Of a stretch of DNA of 64,000 nt, positions 1 to 8,721 are shown piece after piece. A program made the position numbers and the translations under genes. Location: positions 496,001 through 560,000 of the forward strand of contig CAVYXF010000008.1 in NCBI GenBank assembly GCA_963772335.1, given 5' to 3'. How positions within the stretch are numbered: position 1 is the first letter of the stretch; each line of letters starts with the position of its first letter. A model generated the notes under the pieces. The model ran no database searches. It worked only from the letters and a program-made list of their open reading frames with translations, and had not been told where the DNA came from. This DNA comes from CAVYXF01 sp963772335 (lineage in GTDB: Bacteria > Pseudomonadota > Alphaproteobacteria > Rhizobiales > Rhodomicrobiaceae).

Positions 1-1
1 C

Positions 2-307
2 GATCTTGCCGCCTATTTCACCGCCAAGCCCTGGCCGAAGGTGCAGCAGCCGCAGGCCTCGGCGGAGGCGACCAAGCAGGCGCAAACGGCCAACACCGCG
101 GTCGGCTGTACCGGCTGCCACCTCGACAGATATCAGGGCACGGGAACCGCGCCGCGCATCTCTGATCAGAACCAGGAATATCTCGCGCAGACCATGATCG
201 CCTTCCGCAACAAGACGCGCGGCAATAATCCCGGAATGAGCAGCCTGATGGAAAGCATTTCGGAGAGCGACATCAATGCCCTGGCTGCCTATTTGGCAGC
301 GCTCTGA
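2..307 (+). CDS. Cytochrome c, C-terminal part (5' cut by window edge)
   Basis: The frame is open from the window edge to the stop at 305-307. A preceding domain ends in a DLAAYF-like helix. After an Ala/Gln-rich linker comes the heme-binding motif CTGCH, and the second domain ends in ALAAYLAAL, the usual last helix of class I cytochrome c. The two-domain arrangement resembles the c4/diheme type, so this is probably a periplasmic electron carrier. A distal Met ligand is likely in PGMSSLM. The redox partner lies outside the window. The stop overlaps the end of the convergent ankyrin gene by 19 bases. Confidence 0.85.
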   Translation, partial: DLAAYFTAKPWPKVQQPQASAEATKQAQTANTAVGCTGCHLDRYQGTGTAPRISDQNQEYLAQTMIAFRNKTRGNNPGMSSLMESISESDINALAAYLAAL

Positions 308-1251
308 GCCAGCTTCTCACGCAAGCCGGTGGACTGGGTCAGGTCGAGTGCGCGCAGCCCCTGGCGATCGCGCCGGTCGGTTGCCGCCCCTCGCGCGATG
401 AGCAGATCGACAATGGCCTCATGACCTTGTTCGGCGGCAATCATCAGCGCCGTGCGTCCTCGATCGTCGGTCTCCTCTATTGATGCGCCCTTATCGAGCA
501 GCATGGTAACGAGCTTGACGCCCTCGTCTTCGGAAATGCCGTCCGCATGCCCGGCCGCCCACATCAGCGCTGTGAGGCTATTTGCATATTTCGCATTCAC
601 GTCGACGCCGGCCGCCAGCAGCAGCGAAACCACCGATATATGGCCGGCCGCAGCCGCGTAGACGATCGGTGGCTTGCCCGTCGCATCCAATGCCTTCGGG
701 TCGGCACCGCGCGCCAAGAGCAGTGCGGCGATCTCGGCATTGCCATTATAGGCGGTAGCGGCGAGCGGGCTAACGCCGCTATGGCCGTCGAGTTTCACAT
801 CGGCGCCTCTGACAACCAGCTCCCGAGCAGCTTCGGTGCGGTTCTTGTCGGTCGCGACATAAAGCGGGGTGGAGCCGTCGATCATCCGGTGATTGATGTC
901 GGCGCCATTCTCCAGGAGAAGCTTGATGGCGCCGATCTTGCCACTGCGCGCCGCGTGGGTCAGCGCCGTCCCGCCGAGACGATCCTGCACGGCACTCGAT
1001 GTGTCGGACTGCAGCAGGCGGAGGAGAAGGGCGTCGCAGTCATTATCCGATGCCGAGAACAGGATGGCGTTGATCTGCGGACGCTCGAGGGTGGATTTCC
1101 CCGCCTCATAGCGCTGCTCGAGGGCAATGCAGGCATCGGACAGGGCGGCAGTGTTCTCGGCGCTCACGGCGACACTCATCGACAGACCGAGGAATAAAGC
1201 CGCAGTTGCGCCGCAACGGATGATTGTCACGTCAGTCCTCTCCGCCAGCAT
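289..1251 (-). CDS. Secreted ankyrin-repeat protein
   Basis: 320 residues. The first ~31 form a signal peptide: a basic start, the hydrophobic stretch AALFLGLSMSVAV, and a likely cut after VSA. From about residue 70 to the end there are consecutive ~33-residue ankyrin repeats, recognisable by GxTALxxAAxxGxxxxVxxLLxxGA patterns (GGTALTHAARSGK, GRTALMIAAEQGH). Ankyrin repeats bind other proteins, and the export signal places this one in the periplasm or outside. The partner is unknown. It is convergent with the upstream cytochrome c gene, and the 3' ends overlap. Confidence 0.85.
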   Translation of the reverse strand: MLAERTDVTIIRCGATAALFLGLSMSVAVSAENTAALSDACIALEQRYEAGKSTLERPQINAILFSASDNDCDALLLRLLQSDTSSAVQDRLGGTALTHAARSGKIGAIKLLLENGADINHRMIDGSTPLYVATDKNRTEAARELVVRGADVKLDGHSGVSPLAATAYNGNAEIAALLLARGADPKALDATGKPPIVYAAAAGHISVVSLLLAAGVDVNAKYANSLTALMWAAGHADGISEDEGVKLVTMLLDKGASIEETDDRGRTALMIAAEQGHEAIVDLLIARGAATDRRDRQGLRALDLTQSTGLREKLAQSAAK

Positions 1252-1400
1252 CGGTGGCCCTTATGATCGAGAGGCCCATAATCCCAGTTTTTGGCAGCCT
1301 GCCAACCGCTTTTTGGTCTGGGCCTTTGCGTGTCGAGACATGGACCGCCGCTTTCGGACTGCGAGCGCACGCGCAACTTTTGGGCGCGTGGCTGGTGCAA

Positions 1401-2606
1401 TCACTTCCGTGAGGTGAGGAGCGGGCGCACTGCGTCGGACGGGAAGGGTATTGTCGTTTCCCACAGGTGCCCGGAAAGCGCCTTCTGGTGCCCGTAGCTG
1501 TAAACCGAACGCATATAGGCGGTCTCGAAGCTCGGCTTCGGCTCGCGCGGGAAATCGTCGCCGATATAGGTGAGATAGAAGCCGATCCCCTGGCTGCGGG
1601 CGAATTCCTGTGTGGCAACCAGTGTCAACCTGGCATGGGTCTTGATGAGGCTCGACAGCGAGCGGCCGAGCACCGGCAGCGTTGAGCCCTGCACCACCTC
1701 GAAATCCGGCGCGAGGCGATTGTTGATGATGATATGAAATCGCGCCGGCACCTGACGGGCCGTCGTGCCGCGGATCTGGCCGTCTGCGAGAACACTTTCC
1801 GGCACGGTGAACACCTGGGTGGTGGCACCGCCATCGACATGTAGCTCGGCGAAGTGCCGCCCGTCCGCCTCGACGTCGATCAGAGTAGGAGCGAAGACGC
1901 CCGGCACGCTCGAGGACGCGGTCAGCACGTCGCGGAACAGTTTCAGCGCCCCCGGCGCCCGGCTTGAAGCGATCGCGCCCATATCCCAGACCACGGGACG
2001 CTGCGCGTCGAGATTGGTGGTGACGACGACGAGGCGGCGCCCTTTGGCATATTCCTCCGCCACGCGCTGCAGCATGTTCTCGTCGACGATACTCGCGACG
2101 AGGTTGTAAAGCGCCTCCCGTCGCGAGTCCTGCGAGAAGAGCAGCGAAAACAAGCCGCCCTCGCCGACCGGCTCGGCACGGCCATCGGTGAACGCCGCAG
2201 CCATCTGCCCGTCATATTCGGGGCCGAGAAATGCGAAGGGCGCAATCAGTGCGCCAGCGCTGACGCCACTCACGAAAGTGAATTGCGGCCGCTTGCCGGC
2301 CTCGGTCATGCCGGTGAGAACGCCGGCGCCAAATGCGCCGTCCGATGCGCCTCCCGAAATGGCAAGGAGATCGAAGGAGCCGATGCTGCGCGCCGCAGTG
2401 CGCATGGTTTCCAGATGAATGGCGGCGCGAAGCTCCTCCGGCTGCGCGTCGGCCCAGAAGCGCGCGTTGGGAATGCCGGGAATTTGGGCAATTGCGCCCT
2501 CTCGCGCGCTGAACGGCGTGCGCGGCAGGTTGGAACAGCCTGCAAGCACGACGACGAGCAGCAACGCAAAAGCGCGCAGATAAAACACACGCGCTGCGAT
2601 CAGCAC
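1401..2606 (-). CDS. Patatin-like phospholipase lipoprotein
   Basis: 401 residues. The N-terminus carries a lipoprotein signal with lipobox LAGC (Cys24), so it is probably membrane-anchored in the envelope. The patatin fold is marked by the oxyanion loop GGASDGAFGAG (about 85-95), the nucleophile elbow GVSAG (Ser116) and the dyad motif DGG (Asp258). These are the Ser-Asp residues of bacterial patatin-like lipases, which hydrolyse phospholipid or other acyl esters. All catalytic motifs are intact. It stands alone, with no obvious operon partner, so the substrate cannot be inferred. Confidence 0.85.
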   Translation of the reverse strand: MLIAARVFYLRAFALLLVVVLAGCSNLPRTPFSAREGAIAQIPGIPNARFWADAQPEELRAAIHLETMRTAARSIGSFDLLAISGGASDGAFGAGVLTGMTEAGKRPQFTFVSGVSAGALIAPFAFLGPEYDGQMAAAFTDGRAEPVGEGGLFSLLFSQDSRREALYNLVASIVDENMLQRVAEEYAKGRRLVVVTTNLDAQRPVVWDMGAIASSRAPGALKLFRDVLTASSSVPGVFAPTLIDVEADGRHFAELHVDGGATTQVFTVPESVLADGQIRGTTARQVPARFHIIINNRLAPDFEVVQGSTLPVLGRSLSSLIKTHARLTLVATQEFARSQGIGFYLTYIGDDFPREPKPSFETAYMRSVYSYGHQKALSGHLWETTIPFPSDAVRPLLTSRK

Positions 2607-2945
2607 GACAAATCCCTCAACTCGGCCCCGCCATACTCCGTAAACTTGCGTAATCTAACGGTTGTATTGACCGCGGCATAGCGCGCGAAAGGCGTTCAGC
2701 GCAAGAAAGCCACAGACCGTGGCGGAAAATCGCCAGTCCCTGATGGCCTTCGGTTCAGATTAGGGCGCTCCCAGGTTCCCTTCTCCCCGGGAAGAGGGCC
2801 GCGCCTTGCACGAGGCCATCGCCATGCTCTAGCAGCATTGCCTCGTTTGCCCAATACAGAGCTAGCCCGGAGAGACCTTGGCAAGGCGGTGAAAGGGGAA
2901 TTCCGTGACACCGAGCGGCGGGCACGCGCATCCCCCCGACGAAGA
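2607..2945. other. Gene-poor spacer
   Basis: About 340 bases between the patatin gene and the SnoaL-like gene. Short frames exist on both strands, but none has a ribosome-binding site plus family resemblance. The promoter of the patatin gene should lie near 2607-2700. I see no RNA gene or clear repeat. Confidence 0.5.
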
Positions 2946-3434
2946 CTAGGTATTGCCGCCTGCCAGAGCCGCGGCCATCTCCAGCGCAACGCGCCGGACA
3001 AGCGGATCGGCATGACGATGCACCAGCTGCCACTCCGATCCGGCTTTCCGATACACCTCTGTTACACGAAGCGACCAGTCCTGCTCGGGCAGCCCGCCAA
3101 CTTCAGCGCGCTGCCGCTCGATCATGACCAGAACCACGATGTCCTCGCTCGCATAGGTTGCGCCAACCTGCAAATCGGTCGTGCCGTTCCGGAAGAATTG
3201 CGACATCTCCGCCAGCCGCTTCGGGGTGCTGTCGAACCCATGGCTGGCCGGACCCCCGAAGGGCTGCATCAGTGTGAAGTCCGCGGCGATGGGCGTCAGC
3301 TCCGACCACCGCTTCATGTCGCCGCGCATAAAGGCCGCGTTCTTCGCGGCGGCACGCTGGGTAAGGGCGGCGACCACATCGTCGGCAATACGCCGGCTCA
3401 TTGTTGGATTTTCGATCTGATTTGGCTCTGACAT
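2946..3434 (-). CDS. SnoaL/NTF2-like domain protein
   Basis: 162 residues, no signal peptide, therefore cytoplasmic. The pattern of an N-terminal helix (DDVVAALTQRAAAKNAAFMRGDMKRW), a strand region and the closing segment WSLRVTEVYRKAGSEWQLVHRHADP is typical of SnoaL-like/DUF4440 proteins with the NTF2 cone fold. These act as small-molecule isomerases or hydrolases, or as binding modules. The exact reaction cannot be told. It is divergent from the LysR gene 81 bases away, so it is the likely target of that regulator. The C-terminus is alanine-rich. Confidence 0.7.
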   Translation of the reverse strand: MSEPNQIENPTMSRRIADDVVAALTQRAAAKNAAFMRGDMKRWSELTPIAADFTLMQPFGGPASHGFDSTPKRLAEMSQFFRNGTTDLQVGATYASEDIVVLVMIERQRAEVGGLPEQDWSLRVTEVYRKAGSEWQLVHRHADPLVRRVALEMAAALAGGNT

Positions 3435-3515
3435 CTGTTCGTCTCACGATTAGCTAATGGAGAGGGCTATTTGCGTGATCCTTCATGATGAATCTAGTGA
3501 TATGATTTCAGCGAT
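3435..3515. promoter_or_regulatory. Divergent promoter region between SnoaL-like and LysR genes
   Basis: This AT-richer 81-base gap serves two divergent genes. It contains the inverted repeat TTCAT-G-ATGAA (about 3481-3491), and two GATATG copies flank the LysR start. LysR regulators usually bind such dyads between themselves and a divergent target. The binding assignment is inference. Confidence 0.4.
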
Positions 3516-4484
3516 ATGCTGAACACTGCTCACTTATCCCGCGTCGATCTCAATCTGCTGGTCCTCTTCCATGCCGTGCTGGAGGAAGGGCATGTCGGGC
3601 GCGCCGCGTTACGGCTGAACCTGACCCCGTCGGCCGTGAGCCATGGTCTTGCACGGCTGCGTCGTCTGTTTAGTGACCCGCTGTTTTTGCGCACACCGAA
3701 GGGAGTGGTGCCAACGACGCGAGCGCTGGCATTGAGCGAGGAGATCAGCGGAATCCTGAAAGGCGTGCAGGGCGTGCTAAACACGGCGGTGCCATTCGAT
3801 GCAGCTACAAGCGCGCGCCGCTTTGTTATCGGCGCGCCCGATGCTGTTCTCGCATCCACGATGCTCCCGCTGCTGGCGCAGATTGCTGGCGAGGCGCCGC
3901 ACATCGATATCGGCCTGATACATGTCATGCCGGCGCGCCCGCGAGGTCCAAAGGATGAGCCTTGGGCCGAGGGCCTGTCAAAGCTCGAAAAGCGTGAGAT
4001 CGATGTCGCCGTGTTACCGGTGCAGGGGGTACCTCCTCGCTTTGAGGCCCGCCACCTCTATGAGGAGACCTTCGTCGTGGCAATGCGCTGCGGGCATCCG
4101 TTTGCTCGCAAGCCGAGCCTGGCGGCATTCTGTGCGTCGGAGCATCTCCTGGTGACGCTCAGCGGCGATGCTCATGGTTTTCTGGACGACATGCTCGCCA
4201 AGCGCGGCCGCAGGCGGCGCATCGCCCTTACCGTGCCGAGTTTCATGATGGCGCTCGCTCACCTTCCCAGCTCGGATCTCCTCGCTGTGTTGCCCCGCCG
4301 CCTCGTTCGGCAATATGCAAGCCGTTTTGGGCTGGTGGCCACCGAATTGCCGCTCGAGCGCAAGGCCGATCCGATCCAGGCGATCGCCACCAAGGCTGCG
4401 CTTATGGATGCTGGAGTGGCGTGGATTGTCGAGACCTTGGCCAATCTTTGCGGGTCGGACCGCGACAGTGATGAGGTGACTTAG
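3516..4484 (+). CDS. LysR-family transcriptional regulator
   Basis: 322 residues, the normal family length. Residues ~9-68 form the winged helix-turn-helix (RVDLNLLVLFHAVLEEGH, then LTPSAVSHGLARLRRLF and DPLFLRTPKGVVPT). The rest is the periplasmic-binding-like effector domain. The wording DPLFLRTPKG fits the NodD/PcpR-type branch. It reads away from the SnoaL-like gene, the classic layout for autoregulation plus control of the divergent neighbour. The effector is unknown. Confidence 0.85.
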   Translation: MLNTAHLSRVDLNLLVLFHAVLEEGHVGRAALRLNLTPSAVSHGLARLRRLFSDPLFLRTPKGVVPTTRALALSEEISGILKGVQGVLNTAVPFDAATSARRFVIGAPDAVLASTMLPLLAQIAGEAPHIDIGLIHVMPARPRGPKDEPWAEGLSKLEKREIDVAVLPVQGVPPRFEARHLYEETFVVAMRCGHPFARKPSLAAFCASEHLLVTLSGDAHGFLDDMLAKRGRRRRIALTVPSFMMALAHLPSSDLLAVLPRRLVRQYASRFGLVATELPLERKADPIQAIATKAALMDAGVAWIVETLANLCGSDRDSDEVT

Positions 4485-4594
4485 GTCCGCCGGGCGAACA
4501 GGCAGGTCGGCCTCGAGGCGCAAGCGGCCATACCGCTCAAAGCTCATCTGCTCGCGCGACGGGGCAACTCTGCTTAGAGCCGCGCACTCGAAAA

Positions 4595-5866
4595 TCAGGA
4601 CTTGGCAGTCTGCCTGAGCGGGGGCTCGTCCAGGGCGATCGAATCGGCGGCGGGCTTGCCGTCGCGCCGGCGTTGGCGGCCATTGCCGTCGGCGTCCTTT
4701 ATGCTGGCGCGCGGTACGGTGACGATCTCGCCGCGCTCGACCGCCAGTGCCACACTTCCGGTTTTCAGCGCCAGCGCATCGGCGCCGAACAGCTCGCGGC
4801 GCCAGCCCTTCAGCGCGGCAACGTCAGCCTCTCCGTCGAGGGCGATGCGATCGAGGTCATCGGAGGTGGCGATCAGCTTGGCGGCGACATCGGAGCGCGC
4901 CGATACGCTCTTTAGAAGCACGCGCAAGAGATCGGCAACGGCCGCCGCGGTCGGTGGCAAGGGCTCGCTCATCTGCAGCTTCGGGATATCCTCGGTGCGT
5001 CTGGCAAGGCCGCGCTTCACCGCCTCGATCAGCTCGCGCCCGCGCGCGGAGCGGGCAAAGCCCTCATGCACCGTGCGCAGCATACCAAGGCTTTCAACCG
5101 TTGTTGGCGCCTGGCTCACTACATCATAGATGGCGTCGTCCTTCATCACCCGGCTGCGCGGCACATTCTGGCTCTGTGCGACGCGCTCGCGCCAGGCAGC
5201 CACTTCCATCAGCACGGCGAGGTCGGTCGGCGAGCGCACGCGCAGCTTCAGCCGTTTCCAGGCGTCCTCCGGCGCGGTCGCATAGGTCTTGGGATTGACG
5301 AGCTGTGCCATCTCCTCGTCGAGCCAGGACGCCCGGCCTGTCACCTCCAGGCGCTCCTTCAGCTTCAGATAGATGCCGCGCAGATGCGTGACGTCGCCAA
5401 GCGCGTAATGCAGCTGCTTCTCGCTCAAGGGACGGCGGCTCCAATCGGTGAAGCGCGAGCTCTTATCGAGATTTTTGCGCAAGAGCCGCTTCACCAGCGC
5501 GCCATAGCTCGCGGCATCGCCAAAGCCGCATACCATCGCGGCGACCTGAGTGTCGAAGATCGGCAGCGGGATGGTACCCGCCATATTGTAGATGATTTCG
5601 ATGTCCTGACGCGCGGCGTGAAACACCTTTGTCACGGCGCCGTTCCGCATCAGGTCGAACAGCGGCGTGAGGTCGATGTCGGGCGCAAGCGGATCGACCA
5701 CGGCTTGCGCTTCCGGACCCGCGATCTGGACAAGGCAGAGTTTGGGCCAGAAGGTGGCCTCGCGCATGAACTCTGTATCGACGGCAACGAAGTCGGCTTT
5801 GGCAAGCGTATGGCAGACGGCGGCGAGGTCGTCGGTTGAGCGGATAGGCGTAATCTCATTCATCAT
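4595..5866 (-). CDS. rnd: Ribonuclease D
   Basis: A 3'-5' exoribonuclease that trims tRNA and other structured RNA 3' ends. The DEDDy exonuclease residues are visible: Asp30 and Glu32 in VDTEF, Asp88 in HAARQD, and Tyr154/Asp158 in HYALGD. A helicase-and-RNase-D C-terminal (HRDC) domain follows at about 205-285. I chose the tandem ATG at 5866; an upstream TTG at 5890 would add eight residues unlike the family. It is divergent from aspS across 150 bases, and both are RNA-metabolism housekeeping genes. The C-terminal tail is charged and probably disordered. Confidence 0.93.
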   Translation of the reverse strand: MMNEITPIRSTDDLAAVCHTLAKADFVAVDTEFMREATFWPKLCLVQIAGPEAQAVVDPLAPDIDLTPLFDLMRNGAVTKVFHAARQDIEIIYNMAGTIPLPIFDTQVAAMVCGFGDAASYGALVKRLLRKNLDKSSRFTDWSRRPLSEKQLHYALGDVTHLRGIYLKLKERLEVTGRASWLDEEMAQLVNPKTYATAPEDAWKRLKLRVRSPTDLAVLMEVAAWRERVAQSQNVPRSRVMKDDAIYDVVSQAPTTVESLGMLRTVHEGFARSARGRELIEAVKRGLARRTEDIPKLQMSEPLPPTAAAVADLLRVLLKSVSARSDVAAKLIATSDDLDRIALDGEADVAALKGWRRELFGADALALKTGSVALAVERGEIVTVPRASIKDADGNGRQRRRDGKPAADSIALDEPPLRQTAKS

Positions 5867-6016
5867 TGTTGGTATACATGAGCGTGGCAATCTTGTCCCC
5901 TGTTATAGCCCTCGCCTTGACAATCGCCATAGCTCATGCGCTTCTCGCCCCAGCCACTCCCGTTAGCGCGCGCGGCTCGCGGCCGCCCGGGCTTACAGAA
6001 TTTCGGAAAGCTCAGC

Positions 6017-7906
6017 ATGAACAAAACGGCGACCAAAGCGGCTCCCAGGGAAAAGAGCGCGGCAGGAAAGAAAAGCAACTCCGGAGCGGCAGCCCCCGCG
6101 GCCGGGACCGAAGCACAACATCCCTATCGTAGCCATACATGCGGGGCCTTGCGCAAGGATGATGTCGGCACGCAGGTGCGGCTTTCCGGTTGGGTGCACC
6201 GCGTCCGCGACCATGGCGGCCTGTTGTTTATCGATCTGCGCGACCATTACGGCGTCACCCAATGCGTGGTCGAGCCGGACAGTCCTGCCTTCAAGGCGGC
6301 AGAGCAAGTGCGTGCCGAATGGGTGGTCCGGGCCGAAGGCAAAGTCGTCGCGCGCACGCCCGACACCGTCAACCCCAATATGCCGACCGGCGAGATCGAG
6401 CTGCGGATCGAGAAGCTGGACGTGCTCTCCGAGGCGGAGGACCTGCCGCTGCCGGTATTCGGCGAGCCGGAATATCCCGAGGAGACGCGGCTGAAATACC
6501 GTTTCCTCGATCTGCGCCGCGACAGCCTCCACGCAAACATCATGAAGCGGTCGCAGATCATCGCCTCGATCCGCAACCGCATGAACGCGGCGGGCTTCTT
6601 CGAATTCCAAACGCCGATCCTGACCGCCTCCTCGCCAGAGGGCGCGCGCGATTTTCTCGTCCCCTCGCGCATCCATCCGGGCAAGTTCTACGCCCTGCCG
6701 CAGGCACCGCAGCAGTTTAAGCAGCTGATCATGATCGCCGGCTTCGACCGCTATTTCCAGATTGCCCCGTGCTTTCGCGACGAGGATGCCCGCGCCGACC
6801 GCTCGCCCGGCGAGTTCTATCAGCTCGACATCGAGATGAGCTTCGTTGAGCAGGAGGATGTGTTCGGCGCCATCGAGCCGGTGCTTCTCGGTCTGTTCGA
6901 GGAGTTCGCCGCTGGCAAGCCGGTGTCGCAGCGCGTCCCGCGCATTCCCTATGATGAGGCGATCGCCAAATACGGCTCCGACAAGCCGGACCTGCGCAAC
7001 CCGATCGTGATGGCCGACGTCAGCGAGCATTTCCGCGGCTCCGGCTTCAAGGTGTTTGCGGGCATGCTGGAGCGCGATCCCAAGGTGCGCGTCTGGGCGA
7101 TCCCGGCGCCGGGCGGCGGCAGTCGCGCCTTCTGCGACCGGATGAACAGCTGGGCGCAGGGCGAAGGCCAGCCGGGGCTGGGCTATATCTTCTTCCGCGA
7201 AGGCGAAGCCGCCGGTCCGATCGCCAAGAATCTCGGGCCCGAGCGCACGGAGGCGTTGCGCGGCCAGCTCGGTCTGAAGGAAGGCGATGCGGTGTTCTTT
7301 GCCGCGGGGGACCCGGCCAAGTTCTACAAATTCGCGGGCGAGGCCCGCAACAAGATCGGCAATGATCTGAACCTCACGCAGAAGGACCAATTCGAGTTCT
7401 GCTGGATCACGGATTTCCCGTTCTATGAGTGGAACGAGGACGAGAAGAAGATCGATTTCTCGCACAACCCGTTCTCGATGCCGCAGGGCGGGATGGAGGC
7501 GCTCGATACCGCCGAGAAACAGGGGACCGACGCGCTGCTCGGGCTGAAGGCCTATCAATACGACATCGTCTGCAATGGCGTGGAGCTGTCGTCGGGAGCG
7601 ATCCGGAACCATCTGCCGGAGATCATGTACAAGGCCTTCGCTATCGCCGGCTATGGCCCGGAGGTGGTCGACAGCCGCTTCGGCGGCATGATCCGCGCGC
7701 TCAAATGCGGCGCCCCGCCTCATGGCGGTGTTGCCCCCGGCATTGACCGTATCGTGATGCTGCTCTGCGGCGCGGAAAACCTGCGCGACGTGATCATGTT
7801 CCCGCTCAACCAGAAGGCGGAAGACCTGTTGATGGGTGCGCCCTCGGAGGTCTCGGCCAGGCAGCTTGCCGAGCTGCATATCCGCCTTAACCTGCCGAAG
7901 AAGTGA
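6017..7906 (+). CDS. aspS: Aspartyl-tRNA synthetase
   Basis: 629 residues, class II synthetase charging tRNA-Asp in the cytoplasm. An N-terminal Lys/Ala-rich tail (about 1-35) precedes the OB-fold anticodon-binding domain (GWVHRVRDHGGLLFIDLRD). Motif 2 is seen as CFRDEDARADRSPGEF and motif 3 as GGVAPGIDRIVMLL. The bacterial GAD insertion lies between them. The ATG at 6017 was chosen because an AGGG/GGAAAG-type site precedes it; the frame is open further upstream, but that part reads as non-coding. Alphaproteobacterial AspRS is often non-discriminating (also charging tRNA-Asn for GatCAB). That cannot be decided here. Confidence 0.95.
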   Translation: MNKTATKAAPREKSAAGKKSNSGAAAPAAGTEAQHPYRSHTCGALRKDDVGTQVRLSGWVHRVRDHGGLLFIDLRDHYGVTQCVVEPDSPAFKAAEQVRAEWVVRAEGKVVARTPDTVNPNMPTGEIELRIEKLDVLSEAEDLPLPVFGEPEYPEETRLKYRFLDLRRDSLHANIMKRSQIIASIRNRMNAAGFFEFQTPILTASSPEGARDFLVPSRIHPGKFYALPQAPQQFKQLIMIAGFDRYFQIAPCFRDEDARADRSPGEFYQLDIEMSFVEQEDVFGAIEPVLLGLFEEFAAGKPVSQRVPRIPYDEAIAKYGSDKPDLRNPIVMADVSEHFRGSGFKVFAGMLERDPKVRVWAIPAPGGGSRAFCDRMNSWAQGEGQPGLGYIFFREGEAAGPIAKNLGPERTEALRGQLGLKEGDAVFFAAGDPAKFYKFAGEARNKIGNDLNLTQKDQFEFCWITDFPFYEWNEDEKKIDFSHNPFSMPQGGMEALDTAEKQGTDALLGLKAYQYDIVCNGVELSSGAIRNHLPEIMYKAFAIAGYGPEVVDSRFGGMIRALKCGAPPHGGVAPGIDRIVMLLCGAENLRDVIMFPLNQKAEDLLMGAPSEVSARQLAELHIRLNLPKK

Positions 7907-7958
7907 GGCTCGAGCCGAGGAGCCGCCGGCGGTGTTTTGTTCGCAACGGGGGAACACA

Positions 7959-8252
7959 ATGAGGCGTTCTGCGATTCCGCTCGGCGCAGCGCTGCTCGCC
8001 TTCAGTCACAGCGCCGCCATGGCGAGCTGCATTCCTTTGCACAGCGAAGTGGTCAGCCTGGGTGAGAAAGCGGCACGGTTCTACTCCGATCGCAGCCTCC
8101 AGGGCGGGATCGAGGCGGAGCGGCAACGCCTCGCAAGTATGGCGCTCGCCCCCGGGCGCGTCACCAAGACGATGAATTGCGCGCCTTATCCGAACCTGCT
8201 CGGTGCCGACGAATGGCGCTGCACCGGCGAGGCGAAGGTGTGCACGAAATAG
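7959..8252 (+). CDS. Small secreted cysteine protein A
   Basis: 97 residues with a signal peptide (MRRSAIPLGAALLAFSHSAAMAS). The start at 7959 is preceded by a GGGGGA ribosome-binding site. The mature part has a short helix (GIEAERQRLASMAL) and ends EWRCTGEAKVCTK. The neighbouring gene at 8366 ends DWTCVAHATVCKK, so the two share a W-x-C-x(5-6)-VC-x-K tail and are probably ancient duplicates. This is a periplasmic or extracellular protein of unknown function, 52 bases downstream of aspS. Confidence 0.65.
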   Translation: MRRSAIPLGAALLAFSHSAAMASCIPLHSEVVSLGEKAARFYSDRSLQGGIEAERQRLASMALAPGRVTKTMNCAPYPNLLGADEWRCTGEAKVCTK

Positions 8253-8365
8253 CTCGCTGCTGCGGGATCGCTCTGGCCGGTGGATCAGCCGATTGGTGCT
8301 TATTGTGCGCGCCTTACCCGTAGAATAGAGTGCGCTCCTCAACAATCCTACGGGGGATTACCATC

Positions 8366-8641
8366 ATGTTGCGTTCGATGATTGTGGCTGTCGCTTGCCT
8401 GTCCGCTGCTGCGCTTGTAGCTGGCGGCGCCGAAGCCAAAAGCAGCTGCGTGAAGAAGGCCGGCGAAGGCTGGGGCATTACCAGGGGCATCGCTGAATTT
8501 CAGTCCTTCGAGATCATTCAGCAGGTGACCGGCAACTGGCCGTTCCAGACCGACAACATTTCCAAGCCGGTCTATCGCTGCAAGGGCGGCGATGGCGACT
8601 GGACCTGCGTTGCCCACGCGACCGTGTGCAAGAAGGTGTAA
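8366..8641 (+). CDS. Small secreted cysteine protein B
   Basis: 91 residues. The signal peptide is MLRSMIVAVACLSAAALVAGGAEA; the start at 8366 follows a GGGGGA site. The mature part has four cysteines (SSCVKK, YRCKGG, WTCVA, TVCKK), suggesting two disulfides in the periplasm. The C-terminal tail resembles that of the gene just upstream. A strong intrinsic terminator follows at 8660. No function is recognised. Confidence 0.7.
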   Translation: MLRSMIVAVACLSAAALVAGGAEAKSSCVKKAGEGWGITRGIAEFQSFEIIQQVTGNWPFQTDNISKPVYRCKGGDGDWTCVAHATVCKKV

Positions 8642-8659
8642 AGCGCCGTACATGATGCG

Positions 8660-8690
8660 AGCGCCCGGACCCTGCGCCCGGGCGCTTTTT
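8660..8690 (+). terminator. Intrinsic terminator
   Basis: The arms AGCGCCCGG and CCGGGCGCT form a perfect nine-base stem around a short loop, directly followed by TTTTT. It ends the small secreted protein transcript before meaB. Confidence 0.9.
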
Positions 8691-8721
8691 GCTTTGGCCC
8701 GGCTGTTTATGTGGCGATGAT

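Noticed and set aside
5993..7957. 654-codon open frame antisense to aspS
   Set aside because: It mirrors the high-GC codon pattern of aspS, has no start signal and no family resemblance, while aspS carries all class II motifs.
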